Notes: generated by a model not told the origin, from the letters alone. 41,569 nt of DNA from Candidatus Latescibacterota bacterium (GCA_020352495.1 CP070677.1:2360124-2401692); one strand, 5' to 3'. Counted from the first letter of the stretch, positions 8,535 to 15,208 are shown. Numbers and translations are program-made.

Positions 8535-8564
8535 ATTCTAACAAATTAAGTGCGCACTTGACAA
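8535..8564 (-). promoter_or_regulatory. Promoter of the secreted repeat protein with operator-like palindrome
   Basis: On the minus strand TTGTCA (8564-8559) and TAGAAT (8540-8535) are 18 bases apart, with TGT before the -10 box (extended -10). The spacer contains the perfect 12-bp palindrome AAGTGCGCACTT at 8548-8559. That is a position where a bound dimer would block RNA polymerase. The regulator is not identified. Confidence 0.5.
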
Positions 8565-8568
8565 TTCC

Positions 8569-8752
8569 GATACAACGGACTCGCCAATTACCGCATTCGC
8601 AACTAGTGACTTTCGCCAAGCCAACGCACTCGCAATGCGTTGGTCGGGAGGGCGCTGGCGTGCCTTAACCGACAATGGGACAAAGGATTGTGTGATCGGC
8701 TGTTCCCGCCCACCCCCCCATCTTGCAGTTATCTTACACTTAGAATTTGGCT
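8569..8752 (+). repeat. Degenerate 185-nt repeat, copy c2, with tRNA-like hairpin
   Basis: Same orientation as c1, 2029 bases away. The hairpin at 8621-8643 has the same 8-bp stem as c1 but loop CTCGCAA, so the anticodon-like triplet changes from CGT to CGC. The interval from hairpin to the ATCTT(A/G)CAG phrase is 98 bases in both copies. It lies 5 bases upstream of the -35 box of the secreted protein gene. Confidence 0.7.
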
Positions 8753-9104
8753 AGTAGCAGCCCTAGCAGCAGATCGGTATCCTACACAACCACATCGGTT
8801 ACTCAACTGCCTGGCGTGTCGATGTTAGCCAGTGTCGGGGCCTAACGGTCCAACGCATTGTCTCTGCGATGCTGGCGCCGGGTCCGGTTCGCGCCGCACC
8901 TGGCAGGGAGTAGGGTTATTCGCTTGCCCAACTGGCCTAGATCTTGCGGGCGGGGCCAATTCGAGTGCCGTGGCCTTGTCAGTGGTAAACCTTTAAAAAC
9001 AGGTTCGACCCGTACTGCTGCGATGCTCCGCGGCCTCAAAACGACGTTAACCAATCGGGTTCAGGGCACCCAGGAACGCATTGAGTCGAAAAGGGGGTGG
9101 TCAG

Positions 9105-9500
9105 GTGCAGAACATGGTTGTTGCACGTTCCCTCGATGGTTCCATGTTGAAAGGGACGACCAGTGATTTCTTCCCTGCAAAGGACACGTTTCACATTGTG
9201 GACAACGGGACGGGGGAAACGAAAGAGGTGCGCGTTTCGGAACTCAAGGCCGTCTTCTTTGTTAAGACCTACGAGGGGAACAAAGATCGTAGAGGTCGTC
9301 GAAGCGTTGAGAGAAAGGGTCTTGGCAGAAAAATTATGGTCAGCTTCAAAGACGGTGAGATTATTCTCGGCTATGCGACAAGTTACTCGGACGAAGCCGT
9401 CGGATTCTTTGTATTTCCGTCGGACCCCGATGATAATAACGAACGGATATTCGTTGTGAACGCCGCGACGAACGAAGTTCGATTTTTGGTAAACGCTTGA
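9105..9500 (+). CDS. DUF6982-like small protein
   Basis: The product is 131 residues if it starts at the GTG at 9105, which follows a GGGGGTGG site at 9093-9100. An ATG at 9114 is the alternative; the upstream TTG has no site. Features include LDGSMLKGTTSDFFPAKDTF near the start, LKAVFFVKTYEG in the middle, and the C-terminal phrases VSFKDGEIILGYATSY and NNERIFVVNAATNEVRFL. This pattern of two related beta-rich halves (a DGxxxxGxT element in each) matches a widespread bacterial family I recall as DUF6982. The molecular role is unknown. It has no signal peptide or membrane helix, so it is cytoplasmic. It stands alone between repeat-containing spacers. Confidence 0.75.
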   Translation: MQNMVVARSLDGSMLKGTTSDFFPAKDTFHIVDNGTGETKEVRVSELKAVFFVKTYEGNKDRRGRRSVERKGLGRKIMVSFKDGEIILGYATSYSDEAVGFFVFPSDPDDNNERIFVVNAATNEVRFLVNA

Positions 9501-9686
9501 CGTCCCTCCACCTCCCTACTCGTGACGCGTGCGTCACGGCGCGCTCATTTCAGGTGAACGGACTCTCATCCGCAGTGTGGCCGTACATGAGCGGCACCGA
9601 AACATCCAGTATCCACACACTCGTGTTTGTAGGCGAAAACCGCGGTGAAGCCACACGAAATAAGAACTCGCCATCCCGGGGCGGAT

Positions 9687-9854
9687 CTACTTTTTCGTTT
9701 TCGCCTTAGCGTGTTGATTGTTGTTGAGTCCCATCGGGAACTTGAGCTCAGAGATCTTCTTCCACGGACCTTCGAAGTGTGCGCTTATTTGCCAGTTGCC
9801 GCATTCCCAACGAATCGATTGAGGGTAGAGCAACGCACTCCAAAACCAGCGCAC
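9687..9854 (-). pseudogene. Possible C-terminal remnant of an unknown protein
   Basis: A minus-strand frame ends at TAG (9689-9687). Its last part reads WQISAHFEGPWKKISELKF, then PMGLNNNQHAKAKTKK, with the lysine-rich tail and codon pattern of a genuine C-terminus. The only candidate start is a GTG at 9854 without a ribosome binding site. Upstream the frame overlaps a tRNA-like stretch, so the N-terminal part is probably not coding. I do not recognise the family. It may be the surviving 3' end of a lost gene. Confidence 0.25.
9817..9849 (+). tRNA. tRNA-Trp-like internal fragment
   Basis: GGTAGAGC, one A, five bases, then loop CTCCAAA and ACC reproduce the D-stem 3' strand, position 26, anticodon stem and CCA anticodon loop of a tRNA-Trp at the right spacing. 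The 3' anticodon strand does not pair and no T arm or acceptor follows. It is a fragment at best and may be coincidence. Confidence 0.3.
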
Positions 9855-9911
9855 AGTGCGGCTTCGTTGCGGACCGAAGTGTTCGGAACAGTATGAATAT
9901 CGTGGAGGCTA

Positions 9912-9920
9912 TGGTATAAT
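9912..9920 (+). promoter_or_regulatory. Extended -10 promoter element
   Basis: TGG directly precedes a perfect TATAAT (9915-9920), with no clear -35 box. It would drive the small membrane protein starting at 10100, with a leader of about 175 bases. Confidence 0.35.
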
Positions 9921-10099
9921 GGAATAGACGTAAGGCCAAACGTAACAAGGCAGACGAAATTTTCAGGAGGGAAAGGTTTCACTGTACCATGAGGTTGAGA
10001 AGTCGGCCTTTTGACCGGATATCAAACGCGCCCGGAGTTAGCAGGGGGTCGTGAGGTAACTGGTGCCCTTACCGCGACGATTAACAAAGGATACAACAC

Positions 10100-10459
10100 G
10101 TGTACGAACAGACTTCCGATAACTGGAACATGCCGCTGGTGTTGCTCGGTATTGTCTTGATTTCGATCGGTGTGCTCATTGGCCTGTGGGTAGTCTCGGT
10201 GACTTATAACGTTCTGTATCATCCTGAAGACGTGCCAATTTTGGCTCAGCTTCTTTCGGTGGCAGAGTCCGACGAAGAGTTGTTCCGCGCTACGCGGACC
10301 GACGATGGTTTCACGTTTGCAGGATCGGAGGGATTGCGGGGGATTTTGTCATTGTTCGTTTTGTTATTTTTGTTCGCGGCGTTGGGTGCAATTGTTGGTG
10401 GTTTTATATCTGGCGGCGCGAAGATTGTTGCCGCTGCCCGACGCAAGGACATGAAATGA
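10100..10459 (+). CDS. Small two-helix membrane protein
   Basis: The product has 119 residues, starting at a GTG (10100) about nine bases after AAAGGA. Two hydrophobic segments, about 12-35 (PLVLLGIVLISIGVLIGLWV) and 81-105 (GILSLFVLLFLFAALGAIVGG), flank a 45-residue polar loop rich in Asp and Glu. The C-terminus is basic (AAARRKDMK) and should be cytoplasmic. I recognise no family. It is followed by the DUF4177-like gene on the same strand after about 100 bases, so the two may share a transcript from the extended -10 element upstream. The function is unknown. Confidence 0.6.
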   Translation: MYEQTSDNWNMPLVLLGIVLISIGVLIGLWVVSVTYNVLYHPEDVPILAQLLSVAESDEELFRATRTDDGFTFAGSEGLRGILSLFVLLFLFAALGAIVGGFISGGAKIVAAARRKDMK

Positions 10460-10557
10460 CGACACTGATGGTGAACGCCTGATGCGCATCCAGCTGAGAC
10501 GCTGCGCCTGATGCCGGGGGCCGGTAGAAAGACTGCTCGATCACTAAATGACTGAAG

Positions 10558-10755
10558 ATGAACGATGAACTTCCAACGATATTTGTGAGTGAGTATGTCG
10601 CGTGGGAATACAAGCACGTAGCCCGCGATTTGGCGAATGGGAAGGTGCCCACCGAGGAAGAGTTGAACTCGCTTGGGAGGGAAGGCTGGGAACTTGTTGG
10701 AGTGGTGCGGGAACAAGACACAGTGCACCTATATTTCAAAAGACCGAAGAGCTAA
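10558..10755 (+). CDS. DUF4177-like small protein
   Basis: The product has 65 residues: WEYKHVARDL, then EEELNSLGREGWELVGVV and a final LYFKRPKS. The LNxLGxEGWELVxV...FKRP pattern is the hallmark of the DUF4177 family of short beta-alpha-beta proteins, and the length is typical of the family. It has no signal or membrane segment. The function of the family is unknown. The ribosome binding site is weak (CTGAAG just before ATG). The closeness to the upstream small membrane protein suggests co-transcription. Confidence 0.7.
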   Translation: MNDELPTIFVSEYVAWEYKHVARDLANGKVPTEEELNSLGREGWELVGVVREQDTVHLYFKRPKS

Positions 10756-10870
10756 CGCTTGATCGAGGGACAACAAGTTGACACGCTGATGGGGGTGGCG
10801 GTAAGAGGCAACTAACTTGGGGAGAAACAACACTCAAGCTAGTGGGACTGAGTTGATCTAGTACGGTATT

Positions 10871-10987
10871 ATGGGCACAAAGGGCCGCGAAATGGTCGGC
10901 GTGGATATCGAAAGGGTTTTGGAACTCTTGAACAAAGCGCTTGCCGACGAGTGGCTTGCGTATTTTCAGTACTCTGTCAGCGTATAA
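10871..10987 (+). pseudogene. 5' relic of a ferritin-like (Dps/bacterioferritin type) gene
   Basis: ATG at 10871 opens a 38-codon frame ending TAA (10985-10987). Its sequence MGTKGREMVGVD, then LELLNKALADEWLAYFQY, closely follows the N-terminus of ferritin-like proteins that start M-x-x-KGREIV and carry NKALADEWLAYYQYW in the first helix, including the first iron-ligand Glu region. An intact gene would continue for about 130 more residues. Here similarity stops after QY-S-V and none of the remaining helices can be found in any frame before the next gene. It has lost its body but kept a start, like the kinase relic at 276. Confidence 0.6.
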
Positions 10988-11052
10988 AAGATCTCCCGAT
11001 TTAGAAGTTCATCTCTGAGTTTCCCACCGCTCTGGATCGAAGGCCGGATATG

Positions 11053-11061
11053 TGGTAGAAT
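11053..11061 (+). promoter_or_regulatory. Extended -10 promoter element
   Basis: TGG followed by TAGAAT (11056-11061), 70 bases before the start of the 862-residue propeller protein. No good -35 box. Confidence 0.35.
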
Positions 11062-11130
11062 TACATCCGCAGCTCTCCGAGACCTCTTCCGAAAAAATAA
11101 AAACATAGACCGTCTACGCGGGGGTGCACC

Positions 11131-13719
11131 ATGAAAAGCGTAGTATTTGTCGCGGCGGTATTTGCTTTGGTGGCCAGCTGCATCCTGGGGGTTGCCGCGT
11201 CCGGACCGCAGCGCGACTCAGCCGCAGATCAACCGATTCTCGGGCTCGAACGCAACTCCGACATGAGCGAGGGCCTCGGCAGGAGCGTCCAGGAATTCGT
11301 CTCCGCCGAGGGTCGGTTCGACCTGGAGGCCCTTCGGGCATCAGGCTATGAGGGGCCTCTGGATCTGACCGGATTCGATGTGCGGGTGGGCGGGCCGTTG
11401 GACGGGCCGGTGATTCGGCGGGAGCCCGCACGCGCTCCTGCGGGTGACCCGAATGACTGGAAATGGAGACGTGTGCAAACCCTCCAAGGGATTGATGGTG
11501 GAGTCTACGCGTTGGCCGCCTACCGAGGTCGGGTGTTTGCGGGGGGGCAGTTCGAAGTTGCGTGCGATACGATTTCCTACAATATCGCCGCCTGGGACGG
11601 CACATCGTGGTCGCCGTGCGGATCGGGTACGAACGGCCCGGTGTATGCGCTAACAGTCTTCAACCAACGCCTTATTGCGGGGGGGAGTTTTACGATGGCC
11701 GGCGGCACATCTGCAAGCCGCATCGCAAAGTGGGATGGTGGATCCTGGAAGCCTTTGGGTCTGGGGGTGGATGACGAGGTTTACGCGTTGACCGTCTACG
11801 ACGGGAAGCTCATCGTCGGAGGGTCTTTTGGCACCGCCGGTTTGGTGGTGGCGAACGCCGTTGCATCGTGGTGGGGAGCGGGGGCCGGCTGGTCGTCCCT
11901 CGGATCGGGGGTCGACGGGGCTGTATACGCCTTGACGGTTTACGACGATCAGCTCATTGCCGGTGGAATGTTCACTACGGCGGGGGGCGCGTCGGCGGAT
12001 AACATCGCCGCCTGGAACGGCTCCATGTGGTCGCCTCTGGGACTCGGGATGAATGATGCGGTGAGAGCGCTGACAACATACGACGGCCAGCTGATCGCCG
12101 GAGGGGTGTTCACCACGGCGGGAGGGGTGTCAGCGGACTACATCGCCGCTTGGAACGGATCGCTCTGGTCGCCTCTGGGGCTCGGGATGAATGACGCTGT
12201 GAGAGCGCTGACAACATACGACGGCCAGTTGATCGCCGGGGGAAGTTTTTGGAGCGCGGGGGGCGTGACTACCTTTCGCGTTGCTTCGTGGAACGGATCG
12301 AGTTGGTCACCCGTCGGACCGGGCGTGTACGATACAGTAAGGGCGTTGACGGCGTACGACGGCCAACTGATCGCCGGGGGTGAATTCGAAGGTGCGGGGG
12401 GGGTGTCGGCCGTCAACGTGGCGTCATGGGACGGATCCGCCTGGTCACCCCTCGGATCGGGGATCGATAAACGCGTGTTCGCCTTGACGGCGTACAACGC
12501 CCAGTTGATTGTGGGAGGAGCCTTTCGGACCGTGGGCGGTGTGCCGGCCAGTCATGTGGCGTCCTGGAACGGGTCCACCTGGTCACCCCTTGGGTCGGGA
12601 ACTTCGGATTACGTGATCGCCCTGACCGTCTACGACGGAAAGCTGATTGCCGGAGGGGTGTTTCACGATGCGGGGGGGATCGAGGCAGAGCGCGTGGCAT
12701 CCTGGAACGGGTCCACCTGGTCACCCCTTGGGTCGGGGATTGACAGCAACGTATGGGTGCTGGCCGTCTACGATGACCAGCTCATCGCCGGAGGGAGTTT
12801 TACAACCGCGGGCGAAGTGTCCGCCGACAACATTGCGTCGTGGAACGGCTCGGCTTGGTCTGCCCTTGGATCGGGGACCGACGGAGGCGTGTCGGGGTTG
12901 GCCGTCTACGATGACGAACTGATCGTTGGCGGGTATTTCACAACGGCCGGTGGCGTGTCGGCAAACTCCATTGCGTCGTGGAACGGCTCGACCTGGTCTG
13001 CTCTCGGGGCCGGTGTGGGTAGCGGGGACGTGATCGCCCTGACGGTTTACGATGGTGAGCTCATCGCCGGCGGGGGGTTTACTTCTGCGGGCGGAACGCC
13101 TGCCAACAATGTAGCGTCCTGGAACGGATCCGTCTGGTCACCGCTCGGGTCGGGGACCAATAGTAGTGTGTATCAGCTGGCTGTCTTCGACAATGAGCTC
13201 ATCGCCGGAGGGAGTTTTACAACCGCGGGCGGAGTGTCCGCCAACCACGTGGCCTCCTGGAATGGATCCAGCTGGTCACCCCTCGGGTCGGGAACCAATG
13301 ATTGGGTGCAAGTATTGACCGTCTACGACAACAAACTCTTCGCCGGGGGTGATTTTACCATCGCGGGGGGGAAGGTCTCGGCCTTTCTGGCGGCGTGGGA
13401 CACGGACCCGACTGGGATCGACGACGGTCAAGTGCCGCCGCCCGAGTTTGTGCTCTCGCAGAACTACCCAAACCCCTTCAATCCCACTACCACAATCGGT
13501 TTTAGGCTCCCCATGCGCGAGATCGTAAACTTGTCCGTATTCAACATCGAGGGCAAGCTGGTCACGACGTTGGTCGATGACACTGCAGTCGAAGGTTTCA
13601 ACGAAGTTATTTGGAACGGTACGGATTCTCGTGGCAATCAGGTCAGCACCGGCGTTTACTTCTACCGCCTGACCGCGGGGAAACAGACGCTTACGAAGAA
13701 GATGGTTCTTTTGAAGTAA
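11131..13719 (+). CDS. Secreted 14-repeat propeller protein with type IX-like sorting tail
   Basis: The product has 862 residues and starts after a strong GGGGGTG site seven bases upstream. A signal peptide (about 1-23, VVFVAAVFALVASCILGVAA) is followed by a 90-residue linker. Then come 14 tandem units of about 46 residues, pattern SGxxxxVxALTVYDxxLIAGG, FTTAGGVSAxxIAxW, NGSxWSPLG. Fourteen units would suit two seven-bladed propellers. The last 90 residues (LSQNYPNPFNPTTTIGFRL to KKMVLLK) are the FlgD-Ig/type IX sorting module. Units 5 and 6 are almost identical in DNA. It is monocistronic and ends in a strong terminator. A role in surface binding or adhesion is inference. Nothing in it is enzymatic. 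Confidence 0.88.
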   Translation: MKSVVFVAAVFALVASCILGVAASGPQRDSAADQPILGLERNSDMSEGLGRSVQEFVSAEGRFDLEALRASGYEGPLDLTGFDVRVGGPLDGPVIRREPARAPAGDPNDWKWRRVQTLQGIDGGVYALAAYRGRVFAGGQFEVACDTISYNIAAWDGTSWSPCGSGTNGPVYALTVFNQRLIAGGSFTMAGGTSASRIAKWDGGSWKPLGLGVDDEVYALTVYDGKLIVGGSFGTAGLVVANAVASWWGAGAGWSSLGSGVDGAVYALTVYDDQLIAGGMFTTAGGASADNIAAWNGSMWSPLGLGMNDAVRALTTYDGQLIAGGVFTTAGGVSADYIAAWNGSLWSPLGLGMNDAVRALTTYDGQLIAGGSFWSAGGVTTFRVASWNGSSWSPVGPGVYDTVRALTAYDGQLIAGGEFEGAGGVSAVNVASWDGSAWSPLGSGIDKRVFALTAYNAQLIVGGAFRTVGGVPASHVASWNGSTWSPLGSGTSDYVIALTVYDGKLIAGGVFHDAGGIEAERVASWNGSTWSPLGSGIDSNVWVLAVYDDQLIAGGSFTTAGEVSADNIASWNGSAWSALGSGTDGGVSGLAVYDDELIVGGYFTTAGGVSANSIASWNGSTWSALGAGVGSGDVIALTVYDGELIAGGGFTSAGGTPANNVASWNGSVWSPLGSGTNSSVYQLAVFDNELIAGGSFTTAGGVSANHVASWNGSSWSPLGSGTNDWVQVLTVYDNKLFAGGDFTIAGGKVSAFLAAWDTDPTGIDDGQVPPPEFVLSQNYPNPFNPTTTIGFRLPMREIVNLSVFNIEGKLVTTLVDDTAVEGFNEVIWNGTDSRGNQVSTGVYFYRLTAGKQTLTKKMVLLK

Positions 13720-13796
13720 GTGTTGAGTGGGGTGCGACAAAGGAGATTTACAAGGACTAACCCAGCGCGTGTTCAAGCGAACGCGAACCGTTCGTG

Positions 13797-13836
13797 CCCG
13801 GTCACTGAGTTGTCAAGGTGACCGGGTTTGTGTTTT
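13797..13836 (+). terminator. Rho-independent terminator of the 14-repeat protein gene
   Basis: CCCGGTCAC (13797-13805) pairs perfectly with GTGACCGGG (13818-13826) around a 12-base loop, followed by TTTGTGTTTT. Confidence 0.85.
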
Positions 13837-13887
13837 GCCTCAGTGTTGAGTCATCAGCCGCCGTGTTCTTTGCGGAAAGAACCGAGA

Positions 13888-14016
13888 CTATTTAGTGTAC
13901 AGTGCTTTCACCTTGCCCCAGGTGTACTCCTCCACCGGTGTGCAGTTACACAGCACCCCGGGTTGGGGTTTACCACGGACGTCCACCCAGACGTCGTGTG
14001 GAGCATGTTCGTACAG
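13888..14016 (-). pseudogene. C-terminal remnant of an unknown protein
   Basis: A 42-codon minus-strand frame without ATG or GTG start ends at TAG (13890-13888). It reads HDVWVDVRGKPQPGVLCNC, then TPVEEYTWGKVKALYTK. Its end resembles that of the secreted protein at 18739-19779, which finishes EWNRIKALYK before a short tail. It begins right after a stop codon and sits downstream of the terminator of the neighbouring lipoprotein gene, so it would not be expressed from that gene. It looks like the surviving 3' end of a deleted exported protein. The family is unknown. Confidence 0.35.
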
Positions 14017-14035
14017 TCACGCCGGCCGGGAAAAC

Positions 14036-14065
14036 GAAAAGGGGGCGATGGTTCGCCCCCTTTTC
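14036..14065. terminator. Bidirectional hairpin terminator of the lipoprotein gene
   Basis: A perfect 13-bp stem (14036-14048 with 14053-14065, GAAAAGGGGGCGA) and 4-base loop. On the minus strand it is followed by GTTTTCCC, and on both strands the stem itself ends in four T residues. It lies 31 bases after the stop of the minus-strand lipoprotein gene. Confidence 0.8.
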
Positions 14066-14096
14066 GCACATGAGCACGATCTTCTTGTGTCGAATA

Positions 14097-14576
14097 TCAG
14101 TGCTTGCAGTTGCTGAGCGGGCATGGGGAGTCTTCGTTGTAACCCGCCAGCATACTCGTCTGTCCGGCGCGGACCGCATCGATGACCTCGGAGGTCGACA
14201 GCGGGTAGTCCACATCCGGGTTCGCGGCGTTCAAGAGCGCGGCGGTGCCATGTCGACCGAGGCGATTCCAGCCATTGCCGTCGCCGCCACCAGCCCGGAG
14301 TGCCTGCATCAGCGTGAGGTTCGGATTGAAGTAATCCGTCCCAAACACCGTGTCAAAATCCTGGCCCGGCGTATAACCGGCAGCGACCCATTCGCACTCG
14401 TGCATCCGGTGGTTTTTCCAGTAACCCGGTGTACAGCCGTAGCCACCGTTTTCGCAGAACATTGGGCCCTGTATCGATACCTGGGCCGGCGTCTGCACGT
14501 CGTTTTCACTCGGATTACACCCAAAGACGAGAACGGCGACCAGCGCGACCCCGATGGCGAGCTGAAGATACCTCAT
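14097..14576 (-). CDS. Lipoprotein with CTPGYWKNH domain
   Basis: The product has 159 residues. ATG at 14576 follows GGGGGGTAAGAGAC. The longer frame to 14876 has no ribosome binding site and is not coding-like. The N-terminus MRYLQLAIGVALVAVLVFGC is a lipoprotein signal with the lipidated Cys at 20. The mature part carries GCTPGYWKNH, a conserved Trp, the FGTDY element, GGGDGN, GRHGTAALLNA and YPLSTSEVI. This combination recurs in secreted proteins of Gram-negative and other bacteria as a small domain of unknown function. Cys residues near both ends suggest disulfide bonding. It is likely anchored in the outer membrane facing out or in the periplasm. Confidence 0.8.
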   Translation of the reverse strand: MRYLQLAIGVALVAVLVFGCNPSENDVQTPAQVSIQGPMFCENGGYGCTPGYWKNHRMHECEWVAAGYTPGQDFDTVFGTDYFNPNLTLMQALRAGGGDGNGWNRLGRHGTAALLNAANPDVDYPLSTSEVIDAVRAGQTSMLAGYNEDSPCPLSNCKH

Positions 14577-14664
14577 GTCTCTTACCCCCCTTGAGAAAAC
14601 TCTCTCTTCAACCGGCCGCTGACCGTTGCTGAGACTAAAGCTGCTTTGCCGATTGAAGCGTTTC

Positions 14665-14673
14665 AGTATAACA
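14665..14673 (-). promoter_or_regulatory. Extended -10 promoter element of the lipoprotein gene
   Basis: On the minus strand TGT precedes TATACT (14670-14665), about 90 bases before the lipoprotein start. The -35 region (TTACGG) is poor. Confidence 0.35.
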
Positions 14674-14920
14674 CGTTTCCGTGGCTTCCGTAAAGGGCAA
14701 ACGCGGCTTTCCCTTAACGGGCTTCCGCCAGCGCAAGTCTTCAGAACTGTTGGTTCCCGATGGTCTAAGACCTGGGAGACACGGTTCTCGTTTGACTTCC
14801 TCCTCTTCGCCCTACCACAGCTCTCCGTTTTTCGCAGCGTCATCGTTCGTTTCTTGATCCGTTTCCTACGGCACAATGCCGGCGGCTATGAATGAATACG
14901 GGCGACAATACCACAAGAGT

Positions 14921-15034
14921 CTCGCCACAACGATTTGACGAAACGCTCAACTGTATTTTTGTCAATGAGTTAGGATGTGGATGGCCAATGCACTCCCAAT
15001 GTGTAGGTCAGCGGTTCGGTTCCGCTCGCTGCTT
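14921..15034 (+). repeat. Dispersed repeat copy c3 containing a tRNA-Gly-like 3' half
   Basis: The first part shares CAACGATTTGACGA and ACGC-CAA with c1. The second part is a convincing tRNA 3' half at 14988-15034: anticodon stem ATGCA/TGTGT with loop CTCCCAA (anticodon CCC, Gly), a 5-base variable loop AGGTC, a perfect 5-bp T stem AGCGG/CCGCT with loop TTCGGTT, then an acceptor strand CGCTGCT. There is no CCA and no matching 5' acceptor, and base 58 is G instead of A, so it is not a functional tRNA. Confidence 0.6.
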
Positions 15035-15115
15035 CGTGTCGGATTCAATAGGGCAGATTATCCCGCGACGTAGTGGACACTCCGATGTATGATTCTAACA
15101 CGGAAGGGGTGAGCC

Positions 15116-15208
15116 ATGAGCAAGTCAACCGATCCCGAGAGCGTGGTTCGAGAGAATACCATCGGTGTCTTGAAGTCTGATTTCATCAGATCTGCAAAAC
15201 TCGCATGA
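15116..15208 (+). CDS. 30-residue ORF, IS3 OrfA-like N-terminus, coupled to next gene
   Basis: ATG at 15116 follows a strong GAAGGGGTGAG site. The 30-codon frame ends in a TGA that overlaps the start of the next gene in the sequence ATGA, so translation may be coupled. The first residues MSKSTDPESVVRE resemble the N-terminus of IS3-family OrfA transposases (typically M-S-K-x-x-x-P-E-x-V-V-R-E-I-K-R). After that the sequence (NTIGVLKSDFIRSAKLA) no longer matches. It may be a transposase gene stump whose translation signals now serve as a leader for the membrane protein, or simply a small leader ORF. The IS3 match is from memory. Confidence 0.4.
   Translation: MSKSTDPESVVRENTIGVLKSDFIRSAKLA

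Larger units (their letters stand above)
8411..9104. other. 690-bp divergent spacer
   Basis: It holds the minus-strand promoter with an embedded palindrome (8535-8564) and repeat c2 (8569-8752). A further 350 bases contain only short frames and a GCCTAAC motif that I considered and rejected as an integron attC site. Confidence 0.5.
9501..10099. other. 600-bp spacer with gene and tRNA fragments
   Basis: It holds a possible C-terminal gene remnant on the minus strand (9687-9854), a tRNA-Trp-like fragment on the plus strand (9817-9849) and an extended -10 promoter (9912-9920). Nothing else is recognisable. Confidence 0.45.
10756..11130. other. 375-bp spacer with ferritin-like gene relic
   Basis: Contains the truncated ferritin/Dps-like start at 10871-10987 and the promoter of the large propeller protein. 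Otherwise I see nothing. Confidence 0.5.
13720..14096. other. Convergent spacer with two terminators and a gene end
   Basis: Between convergent genes. It holds terminators at 13797-13836 and 14036-14065 and, between them, a coding-like C-terminal remnant on the minus strand. Confidence 0.5.
14577..15115. other. 540-bp spacer with promoter and repeat c3
   Basis: Contains the minus-strand extended -10 element at 14665-14673 and the tRNA-bearing repeat c3 (14921-15034). The remaining 250 bases show nothing recognisable. Confidence 0.5.

Noticed and set aside
8838..8860. GCCTAAC followed by CAACGCATTG, resembling an integron attC site
   Set aside because: No matching GTTRGGC-type partner at a suitable distance, no convincing folded stem and no integron integrase in the window.
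11131..13719. CRISPR or other short-spacer array because of the regular repeats
   Set aside because: The 138-base periodicity is in phase with coding and corresponds to protein repeats; there are no short repeats with unique spacers.
14577..14876. A 100-residue N-terminal extension of the CTPGYWKNH lipoprotein
   Set aside because: The Arg/Lys/Ser-rich extension has no homology-like pattern, and the lipoprotein signal with its own ribosome binding site starts at 14576.
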